Assembly: GCF_030272615.1 (NCBI RefSeq)
Contig: NC_081412.1
Span: 20,623,932-20,687,931 of the forward strand
Source of the DNA: Cryptomeria japonica
Lineage: Eukaryota; Streptophyta; Pinopsida; Cupressales; Cupressaceae
Direction: 5' to 3'
Length of the DNA stretch: 64,000 bases
Shown: piece by piece, positions 46,518-56,461 of the stretch
Layout of the letters: the number at the start of each line of letters is the position of its first letter
How positions within the stretch are numbered: position 1 is the stretch's first letter
Translations under genes and position numbers: made by a program
The notes under the pieces: generated by a model
Seen by the model: the letters and a program-made list of their open reading frames with translations, nothing else
What the model was told of the DNA's origin: nothing
Database searches by the model: none

Positions 46518-48651
46518 CAAGGGCAGTTGGTGCAAGAAGCTTGCAAAGCTTTCAAGCAAAAACCACTGGTGATTATTGCAGATGGTTTGCCACAATGCCC
46601 CCTTGCCAGTAGCGATGTATGTAAAGTCAGGTAGCAGAGACAAGGAACATGACTAGATGAAAGATGCATCAAATAAGTATGGTCTCATAACAGCGATAGT
46701 TGCAGAGTGTTCATAAAGCAGATTTCATGAAGTTTTAAGTTTTCAAACAAACGCATATGACTAGAGTAAAAGTTAAGCTCCCACGTTGCCAGATATCATC
46801 ATTACTATTGCCAGAAACGTGTATGGGAAACATGGAGTTGCTGGTAGATTCCCCTAATGCCTTTCCATCAAGGCAGTAAAATGATATTTCAATATTCATG
46901 AAGTATAAGGGATGGAAAAGCCTATGATATTTCATATCTGGAAATGCTCTGGTAACAATATATGTAGAACATGGAATCCCACAGGGTATATGAATTGTTG
47001 CAATGAATCCCTCAAAGGGAAGGTTATGTGGGGACAATATATTATAATATGAGTTATGTCTCCAATATTTGTATGTGCGAATTTCTCCAAACAAAGAGAC
47101 ATCTAACTACAAAATATTGTTATTACCAGTGGAAATATAATGTAGTTGCATAGCATTTTCACCACATAAAAATGCAATTAAGGTAGTTTTGCACCAATTG
47201 AAAATTATTTACGAGAAAAACAGGGTACTGAAGTTTTCTCAAAATTACCAAGTGTTAAAAGAAAAGGGATAAAACAAATATTTAGTTTCCAATGGATGTC
47301 AATTCATTAGTTTTACAAAAGAAATGATGTGTGGATAATTTTTACCATTGGTGAGAAATAGTTTTACCGGCATAGTTTTTCAATGTGCATTTTCAAAAGG
47401 GGGATAAATCTTCAAGGGTAGTAAGATATTTTACTTGAGAAGTGAAATTTCTTTACCAAAGGGTGAATGAGAATCAGTTGTAAGGAAATATGCTTGGGGA
47501 GTATTATTAAATCAATTGTAAGAAAAATTTTCCTATAAAGTGAAAAATTTGTTTCACGAGGAATGTGAAGAGATGGAAAAAAAATAAATAACAAACACAT
47601 GTGCATACAAAAGAGGCACATAGGGGAATATTTTTCAGTTTGAACAAAGGCAAAAATTACAGATTAAAGGGCAGAATGTTTTTTCAGTTGAAGAGAGATG
47701 AGAGAAAAGAGACAGGTGTCAGGGGCAAATCAGATTTGGAGAAGGGGCATGTGATAGAAATCAGTTGAATCTGGAGTAGTTTTAGAAGCTTCTTCTTCTT
47801 CTATTTATTCTTTCTCTTTCTCTCTCTTGTAGAGGTTCTGAATTTTTGATCTAGAAGAATAAAATAGGGAAATGTTCAATTTTGTTCATATAAAACGGGT
47901 ATGTGAACTTTGGAGTAGTATTGATCAATTTGGGCTTATTATAGAAAATATTGTTAAATTTCTCTATTTTGTGTTGTCAAATTGCATATGAATTGAAGCA
48001 TTCGGGATTTTTTAATTTGTCACTGCAATCTTATTATAGTTGTATAATTTGTGTATGGGTTTCTTCAAGGAAGGATTAAATTTTGTATGCAAGTTATTGT
48101 GGGTTTGAGAAAACAAAATAGTTATGTAAGAACGATTTTGCAATAATATGAGAGGTTGCATTAATGTGAAAAGGCTACTAGTTTTCTAAATGCCTACTAT
48201 ACAATTTTGTATTCATCATCTTGGATTTGACTCTATGCCCAATTGACAGGCACTGGTCTGTGATATTCTCAAATTTGGTTCAGAAACTTTCAATTACATT
48301 GATAATCTTTTATTTCCTTGTTGTTAGCATTAAGAGTAGAATAGGATTATTTACTCTCAGCTATGTATAAATGAATTGTAACTAGAATAAAGCCAATTCT
48401 GGGTAATGTTTTATGTGTTCTAGATAAACAAATTGAGAGCTATTTATTATGTGCAACATTTGTCTTAAATTATGTCAGATTTATAAATGTTGCTAGAGGT
48501 CTAACCGCCTAGGTTTTGTAGAGCCTGAAGTGTAGAAGGGTTGCTTAGTTCATAGGAAAACCTTGTCAATTGGCCAATGAGCTCATAATTATATTGAAGG
48601 AAGAAGGCTAATTCTGAGGTAATTTTGAGACATCACTTGGAAACACCAACA
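46518..48651 (+). repeat. Probable LTR (3' part) of element G
   Basis: Non-coding and AT-rich. It ends in CACCAACA, followed by AGA and a primer-site-like TGGCGATTCTGCTGGGA. The left end is not resolved because element C abuts it. A short readable stretch at 46525-46630 (frame LVQEACKAFKQKPLVIIADG) has no recognised domain. No gene is supported across these 2.1 kb. Confidence 0.5.
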
Positions 48652-48654
48652 AGA

Positions 48655-48671
48655 TGGCGATTCTGCTGGGA
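48655..48671 (+). other. Primer-binding site of element G (tRNA-Arg type)
   Basis: TGGCGATTCTGCTGGGA lies three bases after the LTR end CACCAACA. It resembles the TGGCGACTCTGCTGGGG site typical of Ogre-like Tat elements. A second copy of the junction, CACCAACAAGATGGTGACTC, lies at 48743-48762, and a third TGGCGACTCTAAGT at 48977. Confidence 0.6.
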
Positions 48672-49284
48672 AATGCTTAGAATCTTTGGTTAAAAATGGA
48701 TTTAGTTGTGATACAGATGAGACCACATTGGCCCATCCGAGTCACCAACAAGATGGTGACTCTGCTAGGGATGAATGTGAAATATCTTATGGGTAAAGAG
48801 TCAAGAAATGCTTAGAAATCTGAAATTTATTTCAGATCTGAAGTTTTCTACTAGAGAAAGTTTTATTTTCACTTGATTTGAAGGAGAATGTGTGACTCTG
48901 CTACTGTGAGAAACCCAGAATGAATTAAAGTTTCAAATAGCTTGCAGCTGTTTGAAATTTTTCCTCTACAAGGAGGTGGCGACTCTAAGTAAAGAACCTG
49001 ATATTTCGAGATCTTCAAAATTTTCAATCAGGAAAAAAGACACAGAAAAAGACTAGTAAGCTGCTGCAAATTTTGAGGCATTCTCAAAAATTTTAAGAGA
49101 TGGATGTTGTGTTTGAGATTGTAAGATAATAATGGTTCCCTACAAGTGATTTAAGCACTAGATTAAGGAAAGGATAGAGGTTGTTTTATCATACTTCTCA
49201 ATTTCCATTGATCTTCTTTTGTTGTTATGAAAGAAGTATGTGTATTGCTTACATTTATTCTCATGGAAAGAGATGTTAGCATTT
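48672..49284 (+). other. Leader of element G
   Basis: Untranslated leader with two extra primer-site-like motifs (48754-48771 and 48977-48990). Element D inserted at its end; the leader resumes at 63557. Confidence 0.5.
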
Positions 49285-49289
49285 GTTGT

Positions 49290-50035
49290 TGTATATGGTG
49301 AAAATGGATAACAACAATAATGATATTGAAAGGCTAAATGAATTCAACCACAAAACCCTAGCCTAACAACAACAAAGATCCACCATAACATATGAAGATT
49401 ACCTAAGACAATGCAAATCAAATGAAATCACAAAGATTATACCATCACATGTCCAATAGGGTTTGGATCTCCATTCTTCCTATCTCCATTGATCTTGTTT
49501 GATGTATTTGCTCTCAGATTTTATGTGCACAAGAGCTCAACAAAGAACGGAATGTGGTTCCAAGTAGGATCGTAGTGTAGTCAAGTCATTAAGATGATTG
49601 ATTAGGGTTGATAATGAAGGAAGCATCTCCTTAAATAGAAGACACAATATGAAATGGAGGGATAAGATTGAGAGGTGTAAAAGGAGGTCAGCTATGATTA
49701 GAGGGTAGGTAAAAGAAATAATAAAATAATAAGAGGGGTAGGTAGTGTATGAATTAAGAGATGAATGACATGTGTCATGGGTAGAAAAGGTTAATGAATT
49801 AATTAAATAAATAAAGATTTATTTAATTAATAGAAGAAGTGGGATCAATTAAATAAATAAGATATTTATTTAATTTAGGAAAAGGATAATTTAAATAAAT
49901 AAATGTATTTATTTAAATGAGAAATAAGGCTAGAAGAGGATAAATGAATTAATTAAATAAATAAAGATTTATTTAATTAATAGAAGAATTAAGTTTAGAT
50001 AATTAAATTAGACTGGACAATTTTGGGTGTCTACA
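49290..50035 (-). repeat. 3' LTR of element D
   Basis: 746 bp, TGTAGACACCC to ACCATATACA in element orientation. It contains four adjacent AT-only palindromic units, such as AATTAAATAAATAAA/TTTATTTAATT (49796-49985). Confidence 0.95.
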
Positions 50036-50049
50036 TTTTGCCCCTTTTT
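50036..50049 (-). other. Polypurine tract of element D
   Basis: AAAAAGGGGCAAAA on the minus strand abuts the LTR start TGTAGACACC. Confidence 0.85.
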
Positions 50050-50281
50050 GAGACAATGCGGCTTGTCGCGTTGTTTCAAAGAAGATAATATGAACTGATA
50101 CAGAGTTGCCCCAAGATGGGAATGATATGCCCCCTTGAGAGATTGGATGAAAATATGTGAAAAGATTGCAGACAATCTCTCGATAAGAAAGAAAGGCTAG
50201 AATGGACTGATCGGATAAAGTGACAGAGTCACGGGATAATGAAGACTGACTCGGGAGACGAGGGCTAGGACTAGGGTAGGC

Positions 50282-50290
50282 TATAAGATA
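50282..50290 (+). promoter_or_regulatory. TATA-like box upstream of D's PMD gene
   Basis: TATAAGATA starts 99 nt before the ATG at 50381 and ends 91 nt before it. The PMD gene of element A has TATAAAT at the same distance, which raises confidence that this is a promoter for the antisense gene. Confidence 0.4.
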
Positions 50291-50380
50291 GACCACGGGG
50301 GAAAATACATCCTCATTGTCATCTACACATCCACGAGAGCATAGTGTAGAGTGAAAATAGAGCAGCAGCAGTCAGCAGCG

Positions 50381-50446
50381 ATGGCTTTCGTTCACAGATT
50401 CGACCGCGTTCGTCGATTCCAGAGGCCAGCAGAGGTAGGAGAGCTG
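50381..50446 (+). CDS. Antisense PMD gene of element D, exon 1
   Basis: 22 codons from ATG 50381 (MAFVHRFDRVRRFQRPAEVG then EL), ending at a consensus donor GTAAGT at 50447. The aligned exon of element A reads MAGHRVRL...RVRSYQRPPNIGGML. The frame enters exon 2 at 51358 in phase 0. It lies on the strand opposite to gag-pol, between pol and the 3' LTR. The splice is inferred from sequence only. Confidence 0.6.
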
Positions 50447-50567
50447 GTAAGTACCACAAAACCACTTCATACTTTGATGCATTTATTGTTGTCATTAATG
50501 CATGCTAGATAGGGTCATAAATGCACTTAGAAATAGGGTCCAAAAATGTCCAAAACTATCCAGGAAC

Positions 50568-50812
50568 GTCTGCGTTGGTGCCAGGCGCGTCTATGTTCGC
50601 TAGGTGCATCTGTGATAGGAACCGCATCTATGTCGAATGCGACCGTGTTTGTGCTTTATAGGCGCGTCTGTGCCAAGAAGGCACATCTGTGTCACCAGGC
50701 GCGTTTGTGTAGAGTATAGGCGCGTCTGTGTCTTTCAGGTGTGTCTATGTTTTTCAGCCACGTCTGTGCAGTCTTTAAGCACGTTTACGTAAGGAAAGCG
50801 TGTTTGTGTCCA
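50568..50812 (+). repeat. GCGTCTGTGT motif array in the PMD intron
   Basis: About 14 degenerate copies of AGGCGCGTCTGTGTC spaced by roughly 18-20 bases (variants GGTGCATCTGTG, GGCACATCTGTG, GCGTGTTTGTG). The same motif, in gag-pol sense, forms two blocks in D's leader (60971-61258 and 62445-62700 on the opposite strand). Confidence 0.75.
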
Positions 50813-51042
50813 AAAAATGTGAATTTTTGTCTTCTAGGTCAAATTGGCAGTTCTCTGATGAACATACGCTGTCAATTGGATAAGCTGCTGAGAGGATATA
50901 CTCAAGTAGGTCCTCTAGGGAAGACTAGGATAGCAAATAGGGCTAGGATTAACAATTCTGTGATAGAATATACGTTGCCAATTAGGAAACTACTCAAGAG
51001 GATTCACTCAAGCATAGGCCCTAGGATAAGATAGATCAAGGC

Positions 51043-51325
51043 ACTTTGTGATGAACAGTGAGTACCAAGATATAGTACTTTGTGATGAACAGGGAGTACT
51101 AAAATATGAGCAGCACTTTGTGATGAACAGTGAGTGCAAATGTGAGCAACACTTTGTGATGAACAGGGAGTACTACTAGGATAAATAGCAACACTTTGTG
51201 ATGAACAGTGAGTGTCACTAGGATAGATAGCAACACTTTGTGATGAACAGTGAGTGTCACTAGGGTAGAATGCCATATGCATTTAGATAGAAAGTAGCAT
51301 TTTGCGATGAACAGTGAATGCCACT
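51043..51325 (+). repeat. Seven-copy tandem repeat in the PMD intron
   Basis: Copies of ACTTTGTGATGAACAGTGAG start at 51043, 51077, 51115, 51151, 51193, 51235 and 51299 with 34-64 base spacing. The 20-bp cores are nearly identical while the spacers vary. The antisense reading gives a repetitive shadow ORF. Confidence 0.8.
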
Positions 51326-51357
51326 ATGACTGACATGATTGATTTGCTTGACTGCAG

Positions 51358-51606
51358 GAGTATTTGCCTATGTTGGAGTCACGGGAGAGGTTCCCGTCGA
51401 CGCAGAGATTGCGACCTGAGTTGACAACCGAGGACCAAGCTGCGATTGAGGCTATGGGATTGAGACATATTCTGTATGTGCCTGAGTTTCGGGCGAACAT
51501 GGGATTGTTGACTGTGATGGCTGAGAGATGGCACTCAGAGACATGTGTGTTTCATTTGTCGATGGGTGAGATGACAGTCACCTTAGAGGATGTGATGCGA
51601 TTGTGA
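51358..51606 (+). CDS. Antisense PMD gene of element D, exon 2 (N-terminal PMD only)
   Basis: Reads EYLPMLESRERFPSTQRL, then AIEAMGLRHILYVPEF, MAERWHSETCVFHLSMGEMT and VTLEDVMRL before TGA. The ERW, FHL.GE.T and TLEDV motifs are the N-terminal signature of the plant mobile domain, matching element A (IERWH, LHLSTGEASITLEDV). The rest of the PMD (the W-rich part seen in A) is absent, so this copy is truncated. A fragment RLRGLEKDNASQS near 51710 may be leftover of the coiled-coil tail. Confidence 0.65.
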   Translation, partial: EYLPMLESRERFPSTQRLRPELTTEDQAAIEAMGLRHILYVPEFRANMGLLTVMAERWHSETCVFHLSMGEMTVTLEDVMRL

Positions 51607-52954
51607 TATCTATATATATGTATGAAATGCTTAATATGTGGTAATGTAGGTGCAACTACATGAAATGCAAATGTTTTTGGCATGTCATTATACTCAATCA
51701 TGTGATAGCAGGCTGCGCGGACTCGAGAAGGACAATGCAAGTCAATCAAGAAAGGGGGATGAAAGACAGAAGATATGAAAGTGAAAGAGCTTCATGTGCC
51801 TTATCATCATCGAGCTTTATTATGGCAAGTAGGTTATGACAATCGAGGCATATGTTCGACCCAGAAAGTCATTGTACCTATTTGCATGGAGATAAGACAG
51901 TCACAAACAAGGAATGCCCCAGTTCACACTAGACTCATAGTGTCCTCATATCCTTGGACAAGTCATAGCATTACTAAGAGACAATCCACAGACAGCAAAG
52001 AAAAATAGGTGATGATACCCCATCCTCGCCTTTCTAGTCAAAGACATCTTGGAGATAGAATCTCTAGTCAGAGACATCCCGGAAAAGCTAAAAGACATGT
52101 CACCAAAAAAGATGAAATCAAAAGAAAACCAAGACTCGACACCAACATCCACTATAGCCCTCAAGTTTAGTGTCTCTTGTCACTTGTATAAGTCTAATTT
52201 GATTGTGGTCATAATGTTTAATTTCACAAAAAGGATAGATCGTAATGAACCATAATGTTGTCTGAATCTGTTGAAAGATTTAATTTGTTAAAACCCATTG
52301 TTGCTACTGTCTCATCTGAAACTGACTGAATCCATGAAATTGATACTTTATTGCGGAGAAAGCAAAATTTTATTGCGGATCTGTGATGCAGATGCTGCTT
52401 TATTGCAGATTGTGCGTGGATAGACTGAAGGAAGCTGGAAGAAACTATACTCCTTGAAACATGTGATGTTCTCAGTTCCACACCCATCACTAGACATAGG
52501 ATTTGCCTTAGCCATAGATAGGGTCTGATTTATTATGGATGGAAAGGGAGGTGAAAAGGGAGGTTTATTATGAATGGCTAACCAATCTTGGGTAGATCAA
52601 TAACAAGCCATGATGGGAATGGGTAAGTTTATTATGAATGAATAGGTTGTGAGTGTGTGCAAAGTGAAAGGATGAAAGTGAATCCTAAAGGAGGGAGGAG
52701 CAATGTCTCTACGCATGGTGCTGGTGACCCAGTTTTCACCATGGTGCTTGCCCAGGGCACCACCGAAGTGGTTTTCACCATTGGACGAAATTATTTCTCT
52801 TTACTTTTTTTAATTTTTTCAATGTTTTTTGTGTCACAAGACGCCTGTTTGCCAGGTTTTCACCAAGTAACGATTTTTTTTGTTTTATGATTTTTTTTGT
52901 ATTTTTGAATTTTTTTGATTTTTTTGTATTTTTGAATTAGGATACTCTGAAGAG
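51607..52954 (+). other. Element D region between PMD remnant and pol end
   Basis: No PMD core remains. A 77-codon ORF at 51775-52008 (ELHVPYHHRALLWQVGYDNR) has no recognised domain. GGTTTTCACCA-type short repeats occur at 52720-52860, and a T-rich tract with repeated TTTTTTGTATTTTTGAATT at 52870-52940. No supported gene. Confidence 0.45.
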
Positions 52955-54100
52955 CTATGTGTAGAACCTGTGAAGGTGCATGTTGTTGATAGGATCCTCC
53001 AAAGGTTCACCTTCTGTAGTTGAGAGCTGATATGTCCCAGATCCATATGTTGTTGTAATGATGTAAGGACCAAGCCAATTTGGTTCGAACTTACCCTTCT
53101 TCTCTCTGTCTTGCTAATTTTTGGGATTTTTTCTGAGAACTAAGTCCCCTACCTCAAATGTGCGAGGCTTGACCTTGTGATTGTAGCTATGACTCATTCG
53201 TTGTTGGTAAGCCTTGAGATGATTAAAAGCAGTTTGTCTTCGTTCATCCAGTAATTCAAGCTCTTGTAAGCGAGAGACCCTATAGTCTTCATCACTGATG
53301 ATGTTTTGCAAAAAGACCCGTAAAGAGGGTAGCTTGACCTCAATAGGCAAGATGGATTCAATGCCATAGACAAGTGAATAGGGTGTAGCTCCTGTAGGTG
53401 TGCGGACACTTGTGCGGTAGGCCCAAAGTGCAGGATTAAGTTGGATATGCCAATTATGGCCAGCGTTGTCGACTGTCTTCTTTAGGATTTTAAGGATTGT
53501 TTTATTAGACGCCTCAGCTTGGCCATTACCTTGTGGGTAATATGGTGTGGAGAAATGATGAGAAATATGGAAGCGGTCACAGAGTTCATGAACATTCTGG
53601 TTTTTGAAGGGACGCCCGTTATCAGTGATAATGGAAACAAGAATACCATATCGGCAAATGATATAGTTGAGGATGAATGTAGCAATCTATTTTCCAGTGA
53701 CTTGTGTGAGAGGCACGGCTTCAATCCATTTTGTGAAATACTATATGGCAGTGATAATGAATTTATGACCATTGGAAGAAGGAGGGTGAATCTTGCCTAT
53801 GAGATCGAGTCCCCACTGACAAAAGGGCCAAGGAGACGCAATTGGTTGAAGTTCTTGTGCTGGCGGATGTATGAGGTCTCCATGAATTTGACATTGCTTA
53901 CATTTCTTGACAAACTGATATGAGTCTTTTTCCATATTGGGCCAGTAATATCCAGTCCTGATGAGTTTCTTGGCCAAGGTAGGACCACTAACATGTGGAC
54001 CACATATCCCTTCATGCACTTCACGTAATGCAATCTGAGCTTCATCGCTTTCTAAACATCTAAGAAGAGTGCCATCTAGACCTCAGTGGTATAGGATATC
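52955..54100 (-). pseudogene. pol: Element D integrase, triad intact but with stops
   Basis: Zinc-binding N-domain EVHEGICGPH and CKQCQIHG are both intact. Triad: first Asp in GLDLIGKI, second in ITDNGRPF, Glu in GQAEASNK. The tail keeps SLVYGIESILPIEVKLPSLR and FEVGDLVLRKNPKN and ends MHLHRFYT before TAG (52957-52955), matching the end of A. In-frame stops occur at about 53738, 53675 and 53111 and one near 54080. No chromodomain. Confidence 0.85.
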
Positions 54101-55204
54101 AGCTAAAATGACGTATCGAGAGGATTGGCGAATGAAAGTGCGACGTTGGTTATTTGATAGATCAGGAGGTAGGGTATTGTCACAAAGGTATGTGAAAATG
54201 GAACCATATAACTAGGACTCGAGATCGACAACACATATCATCTCAGTAGGAATGATCTCATATGAAGGAACCAAAAGGTTATCCACCAAGAACTCATAGT
54301 GGGTCTCATTTGGAGGTAGATCGATCAGTGAAGCAATTGTAGTCATAGCATCTGCGGCGCGATTCTTCTCTCTTGGTATTTGCTCAAAATCTATCTTTGT
54401 GAAGTTTTGTTTCAGGTCATCTACCATTTGTTTGTAAGGCATTAATTTTTCATCTTTTGTTTGGTAATCATCAGTTGCTTGATGGATTACAAGTTGAGAG
54501 TCTCCAAAAACATGAAGTTCTTGGATCTTCCACTGAACTACGATTCGTAACCCAGTTGTTAATGCCTCATATTCCGCTATATTGTTAGTGCAAGGAAATG
54601 ATAAGCGGTATGATTTTGGTATAGAATCCCCTTGAGGAGTTATAAAGAGGATGCCAGCTCCTGCCCCATGCTGTGTGTATGAGTCGTCGTAGTACAGTTG
54701 CCATGACTTTGCATGTGACATTGTTAAAATGGATTCATCTGGAAATTTTGAACTTAGAGGAACATCATCTATCATGGGAGCATTTGCTAATTGATCTGTG
54801 ATGGCTTGTCCTTTTATTGCTTTTCTATCCACATACTCAATGTCGAATTCACTCAGGATCATTACCCATTAGGCTAGTCGCCCAATAAGTGTTGCTTTAT
54901 TGAGAAGGTATTTCAACGGATTGATTCTTGCAATCAACTTAGTCTTATGAGTGAGCATGTAATGTCATAATTTCTGCGAAGCAAATACCACAGCGAGACA
55001 TGTACACTCAATTGGTGTGTAGTTTAGCTCATATCCCACCAATGTGCGACTAATATAGTATACTGCTTTTTCCTTGCCTTCAACAATTTGTTGTGCTAAG
55101 AGTGCCCCCAGTGTTGTTGGAGTAGCTGATATGTATAGTAACAGAGGCTGATCTGGAACTAGTGACATCAGAACTGGCAAATTTAGAGGATAATCTTTGA
55201 GCAT
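54101..55204 (-). pseudogene. pol: Element D tandem RNase H domains
   Basis: First RNase H: LLLYISATPTTLGALLAQQ with the first catalytic Asp replaced by Ser, then ELNYTPIECTCLAVVF. Second, archaeal-type: WQLYYDDSYTQHGAGAGILF, PCTNNIAEYEALTTGL, VFGDSQLVIHQA and REKNRAADAM, keeping the acidic residues. Stops are at about 54962, 54866 and 54209. The dual RNase H arrangement defines the Tat lineage. Confidence 0.85.
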
Positions 55205-56461
55205 CTGGAAAGCCTGTTGACAGTTATCATCCCATTTGAATTTGATGTTTTTATGTAGCAGGTGCTGAAAAGGATTACACTTATCTGCAAGTTGTACTAT
55301 GAATCTTTGTATGGACTGGAGTCTGCCTTGTAAAGATCAAAGTTGACTGATATTTCTTGGTGGTTGCATCTCCAAGATGGCCTTGACTTTTGCTGGATCA
55401 GCTTCGATTCCCCTTTTGGATACAATGAATCCTAGGAGTTTCCCAGAGGTTACTCCAAAGACACATTTCTTGGGGTTTAATCTTACTTTGTATTTTTCCA
55501 ATCGATCAAAGATGACTGAAAGTATGTCCAAATGTGTATTTTTGTCTATTGATTTGCCCAAGAGGTCATCGACATAATCTTCCATGGTTACATGCATGAG
55601 ATCATGAAAGATTGTAGTCATGGCTCTTTGATATGTAGCACCTGCATTTTTTAGCCCGAAGGGCATGACATTCCAGCAGAAAGTTCCCCAAGGACAAGTG
55701 AATGATGTTTTGTGTTGATCCTCAGGCGCGATCCTTATTTGATTATAACCAAAGAATCCATCCATCAATGATAACATTTCATGACCTGCTATGAGATCAA
55801 CAATCAAGTCAATATTTGGTAATGGGAAGTCATCCTTTGGACAAGCTTTGTTGATGCCTCTAAAATCCGTACATATTCTGATGCTGCGATCTAGTTTACT
55901 GACAGGAACTAAATTAGAAATCCATTCAGGATAATCAATTGGGTGTATGAATCTGACATCCAATAATTTCTCCAGTTCTACTTTGACTAGTAATGCCACT
56001 TGTGGATGCATCTTTCTTAATTTTTGTTTCACTGGTTTTGCCCCCGGTTTAACTGTCAAATGATGCATTACCAAATCCAGATCCAATCCAAGCATATCAG
56101 CGTATGACCAAGCAAAGTTGATTTGTTGTTCTTTGAAGAAACTTATGAATTTGGACCTTTTTGACTATATCAACGATTGAGCCAAGAATATGTTGTGTGG
56201 AACCGCTTCAGTACCAATGTTTGTTTTGATAGTCTCTTCTACCAACATGGATGACTTTTCTTCATATGATGCTGGGAGAATGTTGATCCTTCCATCTTTG
56301 AGTGCCTCAGAGAGGTTTTCACCCTCAGATATGTCCTTTCTTTTTACTTTTTTGGGGTCAGACAGTGCCACAATGTGGTTTTCGCCATAAGACCCTTGGT
56401 TTGTTCTTATTTTCACATTTTTGCGACTGGAAGGTCTGACACCCTCACCAAAATATGCCAC
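55205..56461 (-). pseudogene. pol: Element D reverse transcriptase
   Basis: KLRKMHPQVALLVKVELEKL, SNLVPVSKLDRSIRICTDF, NKACPKDDFPLPNIDL, MDGFFGYNQIRIA, FTCPWGTFCWN, MPFGLKNAGATYQRAM and the catalytic YVDDLLGKS (about 55575-55549). Open from 56095 to 55337; stops at 56165 and 55334. The best-preserved RT in the window. Confidence 0.9.

Larger units (their letters stand above)
50447..51357 (+). other. Predicted intron of D's PMD gene
   Basis: 911 bp with GTAAGT donor and TTGCTTGACTGCAG acceptor. It holds two arrays: about 14 GGCGCGTCTGTGTC-like copies at 50568-50812 and seven ACTTTGTGATGAACAGTGAG-like copies from 51043 to about 51325. Confidence 0.6.

Noticed and set aside
46525-46630. Readable stretch LVQEACKAFKQKPLVIIADG as a host exon
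   Set aside because: Short, no recognised domain, no splice or continuation; more likely within element G's LTR.
51004-51282. Minus-strand ORF with repeated CSSQSVAIYPSDTH
   Set aside because: Shadow of the seven-copy tandem repeat in the PMD intron.
50568-51325. Regularly spaced repeats resembling a CRISPR array
   Set aside because: Repeats are degenerate or have irregular spacers, lie in a plant retrotransposon and have no cas genes.
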